From Muraenolepis orangiensis (lineage: Eukaryota > Chordata > Actinopteri > Gadiformes > Muraenolepididae), in assembly GCA_027704905.1 (NCBI GenBank), contig CM051004.1, positions 7,810,223 to 7,874,222 of the forward strand: 64,000 nt of DNA. The letters are read 5' to 3'. Within the stretch, counting starts at the first letter, position 1. Each line of letters opens with the position of its first letter. Made by a program: the position numbers and the translations under genes. Below, piece by piece: positions 1 through 11,789 of this stretch. Below the pieces are notes generated by a model. The model was not told where the DNA came from. It did not search any database and saw only the letters and a list, made by a program, of their open reading frames with translations.

Positions 1-150
1 AGGAGAGGAGAGGGTGAAAGAGAGGAGAGGAGAGGAGCAGAGAGAGCGGGAGGCGAATGACAATGCGAGGAGGGAAGAGAGAAAGGAGGGGAAGGGTGAG
101 AGGCGGGGAGGGTGAAAGAGACAGGAGATGGTGAAGAGAAAGGAGAGAAA
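1..150. repeat. GA-rich low-complexity sequence
   Basis: Purine-rich imperfect repeats of GAGAGGA and GGGTGAAAGAGA type fill the left edge. Given the minus-strand sec22b exons just to the right, this lies in the intron before its final exon. No open frame of interest. Confidence 0.7.
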
Positions 151-244
151 TATAAATACATTTGCCCTTTTCCATCTATTTTACTGTAATTACACAAACC
201 TTATCTATTTGAGTCTTTCCCATGTGGTGAGGACAACTACTAAC

Positions 245-2368
245 CAGACAGCGCCTCTCCGCGCTGGAGAACCTCCTCGATGTTGGCCACCATGATTCTC
301 TGCACGTCCTGCAGCTCTGTGTTGATGTTGCCCAGATTTCTCCTGGCGCGGCTGTCTATGTACGACTTCTTGGTCTTCTGGATGTACGTGTCTGGTGGGA
401 GAAAGAGAGGACATGATCACCACCCCAACCCACAAATATAAATAATCAACAGTCATATCCCGAGTAGTCCCAGTACAATGCACTGCATTGTCAAATGTAA
501 TTCCACTATGCGCTTATATTTCTTGGCAGTGCACAAAACAATGAATCTTAATACATACGGACACATGGTTACATTATAACCGGTGTATTCAATATAATTT
601 GTCAAATGCAATATTAACATCAGAACTAATTTTAAGGAGTTCCTTGTATGCATATAATGCACATTGTTATGTTCCTATCTGCCAACTTCTCCTACCAAAC
701 TCAATGAAGGAATATGGTCTGGACACTGTAGGGACTTTTTTTCCATGCTGCTCATGAAACTCTGTCTGGAGATCTTCTAAATACGCAAATGCCAGCTTCT
801 TGGGAAATCCTGCTTCACACAGCACCAAGTAGCACACTCCTTTCTCAATAGCGTAACTAGAGTGAGGGAGAGAAGGAGGGAGGGAGAGAGACAAATAGCA
901 GAACCACTTTTGTTAACTAAACAGACGTGAAGTGAAAGAGCTTTGTTGCTTGAAAGGTACAGAATATTTATTAGTATGCCCCATTAGCTGATTTCAATTA
1001 CTTTGGTGCCAGAAATGTCTATTTCGGAGAGGAAATGCAATGGTACAGTAGTACATCCCATTGCATGCTTATGCAACGCCTATTCCAGACATTGAGTGAA
1101 AGTGGCAACTCACTGAAAGCACATTGAGCCAGCCTCTAAAGTGCACCGTGTGGGACTCTGCTCGTTGAGTTTCCTGAAGAGCTGTTTTGCTTGACTCTGG
1201 TACTGCTGGAGGTCTCGGCCCAGCTAAAATGCATTAAAAATCGACAAAAAAGGTTACCACCACTGAAACATACAGTTACATGTAGCAAACACACTTGTAG
1301 CCATAATCATGATAAAACATATTATAGAGAAAGACGTGTGACCCAGCAATGGGCTTATATAGCTGGGTCCAATAAGACAATCATGCATAATTCTATCCTT
1401 CTCAGTGTGCCAATCGCAACAGCCTCACAACTTCAGTTCTGTTCCAAAAATCACAGAGCATTTCTGTTTCTTTGGTCGGTGTAATCTCCTCCTCACTGTT
1501 GCCCGGAACACAAACTTCACCCACGCAAGGTGGGTGTGCACTAGCCTGTGCTTTGCCAGGTGTACTTTGTGGCTATGAAATGCTGTTACCCAATGGAGTT
1601 ATCACAACACTAGTGCATTACAGACACACATGTATAATCACATGCATCACATGCATATGGGCCTATAAAGTTGTTGGAGCAGCAAACAAACCTTTTCACT
1701 TCCCTTTGTGAGCGCAAATGAGAGAGTGGGGGAAACATGTTAGATTTTATATTTGCAGGTTGAATACAAATATGACAAAATCGTAAAGCCTGAAACTAGT
1801 TGAGAGGGTCATCTTAAGATACAAGTTATAATCATCCTCCTCACGGGTAAGAATTGCGATGGGAACCCTAACTGTATATATACTGTATATAACCCTATGT
1901 GTTTTGTGGGGTCATTGTGAGGAATGAGCAGATCTACTGTAGATCAAGAGTTTCATCTAGATCAGGCCCTATAGACACATGTCTTCATCAAGGTGGCAGA
2001 CAATGGATAACTACAAAGACTAGGACCGCCCCGTCCAACGACCCCATCACGTTGTATTGTACACATTGTGTCACACCAGTCCATAGTAAGTAATAACTAG
2101 CACAACTAGGTATGGTATAACTGTCCGTACAACACACACCCGGGCTGGTCTATCATATAGCATCATTTATAAATAAGCAGACACAAGCCACGTTGCTAAG
2201 TCAAGCAGCTGCGGACTGTGGGTCAACATCTGTACCAAGCAATCGAAGAGGCAGAAAATAAGAAGATGGGGCTATTGTATAAATAATGCAAACCTGCTCG
2301 TCTTCTTGCATTGAAGCGGCCAGAGGTAGTCCGTCTGCCAACCGTGCGATCATGGTCAACAACACCAT
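245..2368 (-). CDS. sec22b: Vesicle-trafficking protein SEC22b (5' four coding exons; final exon outside window)
   Basis: R-SNARE of ER-Golgi transport, anchored in ER/ERGIC membranes. Coding exons read on the minus strand: 2294-2368 (begins MVLLTMIARLADGLPLAASM), 1114-1223 (GRDLQQYQSQAKQLFRKLNE), 696-856 (KGVCYLVLCEAGFPKKLAFA, then HGKKVPTVSRPYSFIEF) and 245-391 (DTYIQKTKKSYIDSRARRNL through LQRGEALS). All junctions are GT-AG and phases agree (75+110+161+147 nt = 164 codons plus 1 nt). Exons 1-3 form the N-terminal longin domain (about residues 1-115); exon 4 carries the first part of the SNARE motif. The rest of that motif and the C-terminal membrane anchor should lie left of position 1. 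Human SEC22B is 215 residues, so about 50 are missing. The start is the conserved initiator Met. No lesion seen. Identity is from recalled family sequence and is very secure. Confidence 0.95.
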
Positions 2369-2852
2369 TTTGAAAATAAAGGTTGTAGACAGTGTATATA
2401 AGTACAATCACAGGTAGTAACACCTAGGATTATTTGACAGTCTGTAGATTGACAACACCACAGTGCTGACGCGCTGAGCTGGCCGGAAACGCAAGCGCTT
2501 AGCGGAGTGCGCCTAACAAATCCGTCGCATAAGAAGATGCAGACCACTATGGTTCCGCTTGAGGATTGTTTTTGTTGCCTCCTTTTGAATGAAGCCAATA
2601 TTCCCGTCAGTCCAAAACAAGTAATGAGCATTGTATAACATATCATATATGTTGTATAATTTGTTATACAATTCTAAAACATATGGTATAATTCTATAAT
2701 AATGTAAGATTTTATAATACTATATATAAATACATAGCCATAGTTAAATCCAAATTGTATAAAATAAAAATATTCTCCATCCAGAAACAAAAAAAATTAC
2801 TTTGGCTTTTATTGTTAATTTAATAACTGGGTCGTGCTACATACGCCGGCGT

Positions 2853-2891
2853 AGCCATAGAGATAATATATTATTATATTATTAATATATC

Positions 2892-2949
<58 letters not shown>

Positions 2950-2982
2950 ATTAATATTATTATTTATATTATCTCTATGGCT
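2853..2982. repeat. Inverted repeat around an ATT microsatellite
   Basis: Perfect 18-bp arms at 2853-2870 (AGCCATAGAGATAATATA) and 2965-2982 flank about 94 bp of nearly pure ATT repeat. It may be a small MITE-like palindrome whose loop became a microsatellite. No coding content. Confidence 0.7.
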
Positions 2983-3190
2983 CTGGCCAATTCATACCAG
3001 CAGGGGGAAGTGTTTCCATTTCCATTTCCACATTCCAAGTTATGGAATAAGTTATATTGAATAAGCATCTGTGTTCTCTTTATCTGGTGCAGGACATATT
3101 GTTGGGGTAGCTGGGATGCTTCTAGAATTAGGCTAGCATTCGCGAATATCCCAAGATTAATGTGTACTGTTATGCCGTGAAGTGCTTAAG

Positions 3191-3592
<402 letters not shown>

Positions 3593-3959
3593 CGTTGTGT
3601 CCTATTGAATACATATTACTGGGTTACTACAATACACATGTGTGGTACACATGCTATAAGTAGAGGGTGCTGTAGGGATTGCAAGACATCTATTATACAT
3701 CCATAATCAAAACCAATAGTAATATTATGACAGATAGATATTATTATCTTCTACTGACCAAGAAAACAGGTGAAGGTATGAATACAATAGTTCTAAGGAG
3801 GGCCTTAAAACTCAAAAATGAGTCTGGTGGTTAAGGTTACGTAAAGGAATAATTTAGCAAAATAAACTGAGTGTGGCAGACTGCAGAGAGGAACTGAATG
3901 AGTGTGAATGACACCCACTGAGTTGGTTTGGGAAAAATGTGAACAGAGGAAATTGACAC

Positions 3960-4240
3960 AAAAGTGTAACGGATGCGGATGTGAGTTCGATTCCAGCGCG
4001 GGACACTCACGGTTCCATTGGTGCCGTGACCCGGATGAGAGTGAGGTTTGAGGTTTAGGGGGATGAGTGTAACGGACGCCAGCCAGTGGTGCTGTGCCAT
4101 GTGTCAACCTCACTCTCCTACACATAAAAGAGGTTCTAGCGATGAAGCCAGAGCCTGTGGGTTTTAGCTTCTCACGTAAGAGCGTCGCCTCTCAGGCCAG
4201 GAACCCTGAGTTTGATTCCAGTGCGGGACAGACACTCACG
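3960..4240 (+). repeat. Two tandem tRNA-derived SINE-like segments
   Basis: Two segments in the same orientation carry a pol III B-box-like GAGTTCGATTCCAG (near 3982) and GAGTTTGATTCCAG (near 4208), each followed by a GCGGGACA...CACTCACGGTT motif. The second is preceded by an A-box-like TTAGCTTCTCACGTAAGAGC and a pseudo-anticodon arm, so it resembles the tRNA head of a SINE. They are too diverged to be functional tRNAs. Family not identified. Confidence 0.5.
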
Positions 4241-4477
4241 GTTACACTAGCTCTGTTAACAATGGCTTGCATGCGTCAACATAGCCTGGTCTAAACACCT
4301 TAACACAAAACCACATATCGATAAGATAGCGAATAAAAATACTAAATGACCCTTTGCTCTGCTCTCACTTCTCTCTTCAATTGACCGTGAGTTGATGTAA
4401 CCCCAGGGCAAATATTATAATATACAAGTATCATCAATTATCATTCTATCGTGATTTTGTTAATTCATTTTTTACAG

Positions 4478-4642
4478 AGGATTGCTTCTTCAATTCAGTG
4501 CCCTCCCCCTGGCGCTGTGGTCACTGTGAGCAGTGACCTTGTAGACGACCTGCTGGTCCAGCTCGTCCTCAAGCTCCACCCGCTGAACGAGGGCAGCTAC
4601 AGGATGCTAGACCAGCAGCAGCTGCTCACCCTCACTCTCAAG
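4478..4642 (+). CDS. Orphan exon-like open segment, unidentified
   Basis: A 165-nt open segment is bounded by a good acceptor (TTTTTTACAG) and donor (CTCAAG|GTACTA). It translates to 55 residues starting RIASSIQCPPPGAVVTVSSD and ending in a Leu/Gln-rich stretch (MLDQQQLLTLTLK). Codon use is GC-rich at third positions, like the real exons here and unlike the flanking DNA. It keeps phase 0 at both ends. I do not recognise the protein. It could be an internal exon of a plus-strand gene spanning the LINE-filled gap, possibly joined to the terminal-exon-like segment at 11445-11504, or a relic exon. Confidence 0.4.
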
Positions 4643-4754
4643 GTACTACAGTACTACTACGTATGCTACTACCACTACTACTACTACTACTACTACTATA
4701 AATATGAGTCAAACACTCCTTTAATGCTACTATAGGTCTTAGGGGTTCCAACAA

Positions 4755-4795
4755 GGTTTGGATAAAAGCGCTATATAAAAGCCGGCATTATTATT
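4755..4795 (+). repeat. LINE/SINE 3'-tail fragment
   Basis: TTTGGATAAAAGCGCTATAT followed by an ATT-type tail resembles the conserved 3' hairpin tail of L2-clade LINEs and their SINE partners. Too short to assign a family. Confidence 0.4.
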
Positions 4796-4861
4796 AGGGG
4801 TTCCACGTTGTGTTTTAGCTTGTGCTCGTGTCACGACACTACATTTCTCCATACAATATTG

Positions 4862-7452
4862 CTCCTTGCTCTCTAGTATGACTCACCATGAGAATAACCA
4901 CACATGTACAGTTAACCTGTATAAGCCTCTAGTCCAGCGGCTGCCTGTGACCATAAGGACTGTGAGGAGATGGTCACAGGAGGCCGATGAGGACTTGCGG
5001 GGCTGCTTTGAGTCAACAGACTGGGATTTCCTCTGTGATTTGCATGGAGAGGACCTTGATGATCTCACGGAATGCATAACAGGGTACATCAACTTCTGTG
5101 TGGACAGTGTTGTTCCCACAGAGACTGTACGCTGTTTCCCCAACAACAAGCCGTGGGTCACCCGAGACATCAAGGTCCTGCTCAATGAGAAGAAGAGGGC
5201 CTTCAGAGACGGGGACAGGGAGCAGATGAGGCGGGTTCAGAGGGAGCTGAAGGAGAGGATCCAGCAGGGCAAAGACAACTACAGGAGGAAGCTGGAGCAC
5301 AAACTTCAGCAGAACAAGGATGTGTGGAGTGGCATGAGGAGCATCACTGGCTACAAACAACCTGGTAGCCAGACAATAGGGGGGGTCCTGATTAGATAGA
5401 TTCAATGAGTGGGCTCCGGTCTACCCCCCTCTCCCCCAGCTCCTCTACAACCATTCCCCTCCAGCCCCCCAGCCCTGCTGTCCCCCCTCCCCCACCGTCC
5501 CTCTCCAGCGACAACATACCTGTTCTCTCTCCCCCACCATTACCACTACCTCACCCCTCCCCCATCAACACAACAGAGACTCTTCCTGCCCCCACACACG
5601 GCACACAGACCTTCACAGCTGAGCAGGTGAGGAAAGTGCTGTGCAGGCTCCACTCAGGCAAGGCTGCAGGTCCTGACGGCGTCAGCCCGAGGGTCCTCAA
5701 AACTTGTGCTGCCCAGCTGAGTGGAGTCCTGCAGTACATCTTCAACCTGAGCATGAGACTGGAGAGGGTCCCTGTGCTGTGGAAGACATCCTGCCTGGTG
5801 CCGGTCCCGAAGAAGGCACGTCCTAGCACCTCTAACGACTACAGACCGGTGGCGCTGACGTCCCACGTGTCGAAGTCCTTTGAGAGGCTGGTCCTGTCGC
5901 TTCTTCGGCCCCTGGTCAGATCATCGCTGGACCCTCTTCAGTTTGCCTACCAGCCGAAACTGTGAGTGGAGGACGCCATCATCTTCCTGCTTCATCGTGC
6001 CTACGCCCACTTGGACAGACCCAGGAGCACTGTGAGAATCATGTTTTTTGACTTCTCCAGTGCATTCAACACCATCCGGCCTGCCCTGCTGGGGAGTAAG
6101 CTGACGGCGATGAAGGTGGACTCTTCCCTGGTTTCCTGGATTATAGACTATTTGACGGGTCATCCACAGACTGCAGGACTGTGTGTCTGACACTGTGGTC
6201 AGCAGCACTGGTGCTCCACAGGGAACGGTTCTTTCCCCATTCCTGTTCACCCTATACACCTCAGACTTCCAGTTCAACTCCGAGTCCTGCCACCTGCAGA
6301 AGTTCTCGGACGACTCTGCAGTTGTTGGTTGTGTCAGCGAGGGAAACGATGAGGAGTACAGGGGCGTCGTGGACTCCTTCGTTGAGTGGTGTGAGCTGAA
6401 CCACATGCAGCTCAACCATCAAGGAGATGGTGGTGGACTTCCGCAGGAGGAAATCTACCCCCACACCCATTTCCATCAAGGATGTGTCCACAGAAGTTGT
6501 TCAGGAATATAAATACCTGGGAGTTCACCTGGACAACAAACTCGTCTGGGCCAAGAACTCTGAGGCCGTGTACAAGAAGGGCCAGAGCCGTCTCTACTTC
6601 CTGCGGAGACTCCGGTCCTTCAACGTTTGTAACACGATGCTGAAGATGTTCTACCAGTCGGTGGTAGCCAGTGCCATCTTCTCCGGTGTTGTGTGCTGGG
6701 GAAGCAGGTTGAGGTCAGCAGACGGCAACAAGATCAGCAGGATCGTCAGGAAGGCTGGTGCTGTCCTGGGGGTCCAGCTGGACTCCTTGTTGGTGGTGTC
6801 TGAGAGGAGGATGCTGCGCAAGCTGCGTAGTATCCTTGACAACAACTCTCACCCTCTCCATCAGGTGCTGAACTCATACAGAAGCACCTTCAGCAACAGA
6901 CTCATTCCACCCAGGTGCACCACAGAACGCCACAGGAAGTCCTTTCTTCCTGTGGCCATCAGACTCTATAATTCATCTACCTCGGGTCGTGAGAGGGACA
7001 GTGGAGACTCAGTGACCTGAGGTCAATGCACTGTAATTATTATTTGTTGGTCAACGCACTGTAAATCCTCTCACTGTAATTTTTGCACTGTAAATTCAAT
7101 TTCACTTTTCACATTTCACATGTCACTTTTTCAGTATTCATCTGTTTCATTCAGAGTTACTTATTATTATTCTATTACTGCCAATTTGCACTATACGTAT
7201 TGTTGTGTATTGTATATACCTACGTATTACTGTAATAATACTGTAAATTGTGCAATTCATCTATCAATACATTTCGATTTCATTAGAGTTCATTTAGTTC
7301 TATTTTGTTTATACTAGTTTAGTTTGTTGTTATTTAGTTTTTAGCTTTTAGGTATTAGTATATTTTGTGTGCATTTATTCCCCCTGTTTCAACTGCTGCA
7401 CCTTAATTTCCCTCGGGGATAAATACAGTTATCTTGAATCTTGAATCTTGAT
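4862..7452 (+). mobile_element. 5'-truncated non-LTR retrotransposon (CR1/L2/Rex1 group), decayed ORF2
   Basis: The remnant starts in the end of the endonuclease/linker region (YKPLVQRLPVTIRTVRRWSQ near 4920). It continues through reverse transcriptase with DFSSAFNTI (near 6050), GAPQGTVLSPFLFTLY (near 6211) and the catalytic box FSDDSA (near 6304), and then the C-terminal region ending near 7018. It is dead: in-frame stops lie near 5396 and 5963, and frame changes near 6180 and 6415. A 3' UTR follows, then a short tail of ATCTTGA repeats at about 7430-7452, the usual end of a target-primed element. The Rex1-versus-L2 choice is uncertain. Confidence 0.88.
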
Positions 7453-8039
7453 GCGTTTGTACACGGTTTGAAGACGGGAGTAAAGGTTGGACTTCATGAA
7501 GCCAATGTGGTCCTGTGGTTCTCCTCTAAGTTTCCTACCATTGTTCTTCCCCAGGTTCTCTATCAAGATTCATGTGTTATTGGCCATTTGCAACAAGTAC
7601 AATGGAATGCTTACTAAAATACTGTATACAATAAAAATGAACATAACAAAAAATATATATACAGTGACGGATGATATTTACATGTTTGAATTGTGCAAAA
7701 AGATTTGAAAGCATTTAAAGTGCCAGTAGTGCAGCAGCATCATGAATACAGTGCAGTAACTGTGATGATTTTAATGAGTAGTGTTTGGTGTTCATATGTG
7801 ATAACACACATGGTGACTTGCTATAATTCTATAGAGTAACTTAAATATACAAGAAAAGTGCGAAAAAAAAACAAGTAAAAAAGTACAAGTAAACTAAGTA
7901 AACTAAATAAACTGCAGGAGCTTGTATCTCCTTCTGTCTCTCTATCCCTTCTCTTGGTAGATCCACACCTCTCGTTTGCCGACCTACATTCTTCTACGCC
8001 TCACTCTCTCACCTGTATCCTGTTATCTTCCCTCCTGTC

Positions 8040-8480
8040 ATTTCCCCTCTATCTTGTCATCTCCTGTTTGGACTACTGCAACTCCCTCCTTGCTGGCGCC
8101 TGCCATCAGACCCCTGGAGCTCGTTCAGAAAGCTGCAGCTTGTCTGGTGTTCTCCCACACATCTACGCTTCTTCGGGTCTCTACACTGGCTCCCTGTAGC
8201 TGCTTGCATCCAGTTTAAGACCCTGGTGCTAGCCTACGGGGCAGTAAAAGGAACTGCTCCATCCTACCTCCAGGCAATGGTCAAGCCCCACCCCATCGCT
8301 TTGCTCTGCTACTTCGGGGGTGTCTCCTTGCCTCGTCGCTAAAGGTCGATCTACCCTTCTCTGACCCAAAGTGGTGGAATGAACTCCCCACAAATGTCAG
8401 CACTGCAGAGTCACTGCCTCTTCAGCCGCAGGCTGAAAACTCACCTCTTCAGAAAAAACTACCCGGATCCATCCACCTAG
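8040..8480 (+). mobile_element. L2-like LINE fragment, C-terminal ORF2
   Basis: Pieces in shifting frames read LDYCNSLLAG, FKTLVLAY and AVKGTAPSYLQAMVK, followed by the KWWNELP and AENSPLQKKL-type end. These match the same region of the better-preserved element at 11790-13195. It is 5'-truncated and frameshifted. Between 7453 and 8040 I see only AT-rich sequence without a feature. Confidence 0.8.
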
Positions 8481-8930
8481 TAAAGGAAGATACATGACAG
8501 ATTTGACGACAGATACAGTTGACCAAAACTGTCTTCCACTAAGACATCTTCTTTCTTCTCTCTACTGAAGGTCATGATGCTGATTGCCTGCCAGGGACCT
8601 TCAGCTCCTCGGTTGCCGAGGCTGTACTGGTCATATACCAATCAGTTGGCAAAAGGAGCCTACATCCCCAGCCCAGGTAATCATATGCAAGGACTGTACA
8701 GAAAATAAATATACATGAAACATGAAATATTTCATGTATATGAAAAAAGTGGCCACATGTTGAATATCATAACCACATAATAATAACAACCAATAATTGT
8801 CAAATGGACCATGATAAATGATGTATTTCATTATCATTGACAATTGTGAAATTCAGATGGCAATTTGTTGCATGTTGCCTGTTGACATTCCCTCCTCATT
8901 CATCTCTCATTCCTTTTCTTTGATTCTTCT

Positions 8931-9064
8931 GCCACCGTGGAGGAGGAGGTCATTGAGAGCCTGTTCTCCCAGAGGCTCCCGGAGCCTTTCAGGGAGAAGA
9001 TGTTCCAGGATTTTTGGACATGGATCGGCCGCACCAAGCTCTTCTGCAAGGCTTTCCCCCCCCG
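8931..9064 (+). pseudogene. Exon-like open segment with a C-run break, unidentified
   Basis: One frame reads ATVEEEVIESLFSQRLPEPF then REKMFQDFWTWIGRTKLFCK and stops just after a run of eight C (9056-9063). One extra C would keep the frame open into SDESIGADHTK. The composition looks protein-like (acidic helix, aromatic cluster) and is GC-rich against AT-rich surroundings. I could not name it, and no clear acceptor precedes it. It may be a pseudo-exon, a relic of a host gene or part of an unrecognised mobile element. Confidence 0.3.
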
Positions 9065-9219
9065 ATGAGTGACGAGTCCATCGGAGCGGACCACACAAAA
9101 GTCACCAAACCCTGCCTCTCCACAAGGGAGACACCGTGTGGATCAAGAGGGAATACTTCAATCTTCAAGAGGGAAACTCAATCATCATAAGCTTTTGTTG
9201 TCATGTTGTGTGTAAACCC

Positions 9220-9715
9220 ACAGGTGTGCAGCCCCACCCAGCCATAGTATTCAGTCTGACTGAGGTGAGGCTGCTTAAACCAGCCACCAACCACACACAC
9301 TCCACATACCCCCAACGCCAAAGCCCGCAACAACCAACCATGTCCTCTGCTGGGTCCCACCAGCGGCTGTCGCTGCCGGGAAAGGGTTGGTGCCTTTGCC
9401 TTTGTGCTGGTCGGTGAGGTCCCTGTTCAGGCGCCAGTGTTAGAGTCGACACTGTCACTAGCCATAAAAATGGCTGCTTGATTGCTCCTCCCGAAGACAA
9501 GACTCAGGGTGAATGAATGGGTGAATCCGGTTTATTGCTAAGTTGTGGAGTTGATGGTGAACAGAGCAGATGGAACATGCTAGAGCTCTTGAGCTCTTGA
9601 GTGTGTGTGGTGGCGCCAAGGACCCACAGGTGTGCAGCCTTACCCAGCCATAGAGTAATTAGTCGGACTCAGGTGAGGCTGCTTAAACCAGCCACCAACC
9701 ACACACACTCCACAG
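9220..9715. repeat. Pair of about 90-bp direct repeats 405 bp apart
   Basis: 9220-9307 and 9626-9713 share nearly the same sequence, starting ACCCACAGGTGTGCAGCC and ending CCAACCACACACACTCCACA, with a 3-4-base length difference in the middle. The 318 bp between them has no coding frame I trust. Possible explanations are a segmental tandem duplication or short terminal repeats of a non-autonomous element. Confidence 0.7.
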
Positions 9716-10049
9716 TAATGTTATAGGCCACACACAACTAAAGTAAAATGCATCTCTCCCTCCTCTCCTATTCATTATTCATTGACCCTGCCTTCTTAGT
9801 ATGCCTTCTTAGTATACACTTTGGTAACAACGTGATAACACACTTCACACTACACGTCTGAGTCACCATTTCCATGAAATAAACTAACTGAGATGACAAT
9901 CCTTGCCAGTAAAAGTAACATTTACTGTAACATGAAATGTGAAGATATATTATTATAAATATATATATTCACTTTTGGTTGTGAATAGCGACCCACAACT
10001 TTTGATTTGTTTTGAATCAATCTTAATCAATATTGCCCTTCAAGAATAA

Positions 10050-10760
10050 CGGTCCAGAGATAAGGGAACCATCCATCCATCGTCTACCGCTTATCCAGGT
10101 TGGGTCGCGGAGGAAGCAGCTCCAGCAGGGGACTCCAAACTTCCCTCTCCCTGACCAGCTCTGACTGGGGGAACCCGAGGCGTTCCCAGGCCAACGTGGA
10201 CATGTGATCACCCCACCTGTACCTTGGTCTGCCCTGTGGTCTCCTCCCAGGAAAACCTTACTCGGGAGGCTACCAGAAAACATCCTCACTAGATGCCCAA
10301 ACCACCTCAACTGGCTCCTTTCCACGCAAAGGAGCAGCGGCTCTACTCCGAGTCTCTCAAGAGTGACTGAGCTTCTCACCCCATCCCTAAGAGAGATGGC
10401 AGCCACCCTCCGCAGGAAACTCATTTTGGCCGCTTGTATTTATGATCACGTCCTTTTAGTCATTACATTACATAGCGAAAACTGACCGAGATCGAGAGCT
10501 TTGCCTTCTGGCTCAGCTCTCTTTTGGTCACAACGGTGCCCAATACACCCAATACTGCTCCAGCCGCATCTATTCTCCGGTCAATCTCACACTCCATTGT
10601 CCCCTCACTCCGAAATACTTGAACTCACTCAACACTTGGAATAGACCACCAGTTTCCTGCTGAGAACCATGGCCTCAGATTTAGAGGTGCTGATCCTCAT
10701 CCCAGCAACTTCACACTCCGCTGCAAACCGATCCAGTGAGTGCTGAAGGTCACATATTGA
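10050..10760 (-). mobile_element. I-like non-LTR retrotransposon fragment, ORF2 C-terminal part
   Basis: Reading minus, 10760 to 10660 gives ICDLQHSLDRFAAECEVAG and MRISTSKSEAMVLSRK (the segment after the RT catalytic box). About 10424 to 10050 gives SFLRRVAAISLRDGVRSS, then LRWFGHLVRM and the Trp/Arg-rich end. This motif series is common in teleost LINEs of the I/Nimb type; the clade name is my recollection. Several frame breaks are present. A second fragment of the same family is at 38060-38295. Confidence 0.75.
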
Positions 10761-11254
10761 TGATGAATCAAAGTAATGGTCGGAACCATCCAAGGTGACT
10801 GTCAGACGTGCCGGGTAGATGAGACCAACCTGCACACCCTTCTTGTAAAGTGTGGCTTTGATATTATTAGGAGCGGCAGGTTTCTTTGTGGTGACCGGAC
10901 TGATGATATATCTGGCCCAGGTAAGAAACATCACGGTGTTCTCTGGCCCACTGCTAAACAAACTCCTTTTCTGTATATCTGTGGAATCTGACAATGACAG
11001 GACGGTGGCGATCCCCTTGACGAGGATGAGCTCTAACCAGCTGGTGACTTCTCACCAACAACTTCCTGAAATAAATTGCCTGGCCGACATGAATTGCCTG
11101 GCACTTCTAATCTGATTTGAATAAGTAGCAATAAGTTCCATTATTTGAAAGTTGAAGCACTTACTGAAAGTCAGCTTTAAGTCATTTTAAATGTCCGGGT
11201 TTATTTGGACTACGGCAGTCTTGTTACTGTTCATAGCTATAGTTTGTTGTTACT

Positions 11255-11335
11255 TTTGTGACTGTTCATAGTCATAGGACTATGTCATGTTACTGTTCAT
11301 AGTCATAGGACTATGTCATGTTACTGTTCATAGTA
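11255..11335. repeat. Short tandem repeat, 31-bp unit, about 2.5 copies
   Basis: The unit TTACTGTTCATAGTCATAGG plus ACTATGTCATG is repeated directly. The 10860-11440 stretch otherwise holds no supported gene. Confidence 0.7.
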
Positions 11336-11444
11336 TTACTCAATATAGTAAAACTGAATATAAACTTAACATATCTGACTTGCGTGTTATTGTGCAGCTA
11401 CATACTGTCAAATAACAGAATATTCATTGTTGCTTTTCTAACAG

Positions 11445-11504
11445 CTCCTGATGCTGGCCTTCAGTAACCTCTACTACGTGCAAATGACTGTGGCAGTACA
11501 ATGA
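11445..11504 (+). CDS. Terminal-exon-like open segment, unidentified
   Basis: After a good acceptor (TTGCTTTTCTAACAG), an open frame reads LLMLAFSNLYYVQMTVAVQ and stops at TGA. The phase matches the donor of the orphan exon at 4642, so the two could be spliced. It is short and may be chance. Confidence 0.25.
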   Translation, partial: LLMLAFSNLYYVQMTVAVQ

Positions 11505-11789
11505 TTATCTGTGTTCAATGCCTGAAGGAGAGGCGCAGAAACACGTTTGGATGCTTCACTTAGGCTAGATCAGTTGTTTATTTATGTTTGTGCAGATCAA
11601 ATGGGGAGTGATCTTTCAATAAATCATTCAATAAAACAATCTGTCCACCCGCATCTGAAATGGTGGCCGCACCCATGCATATCTATAAATCAGAACATGT
11701 TGATTCTATTGAGAAGGCAAATGCAAAACACACATGAGCACATCAAAAATAATAAATAGTACATCATATTTGGGTTGACCTTCAGAACA

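Noticed and set aside
3980..4235. Candidate tRNA genes
   Set aside because: B-box-like sequence is present, but I saw no foldable acceptor stem or complete arms; better explained as SINE-like sequence.
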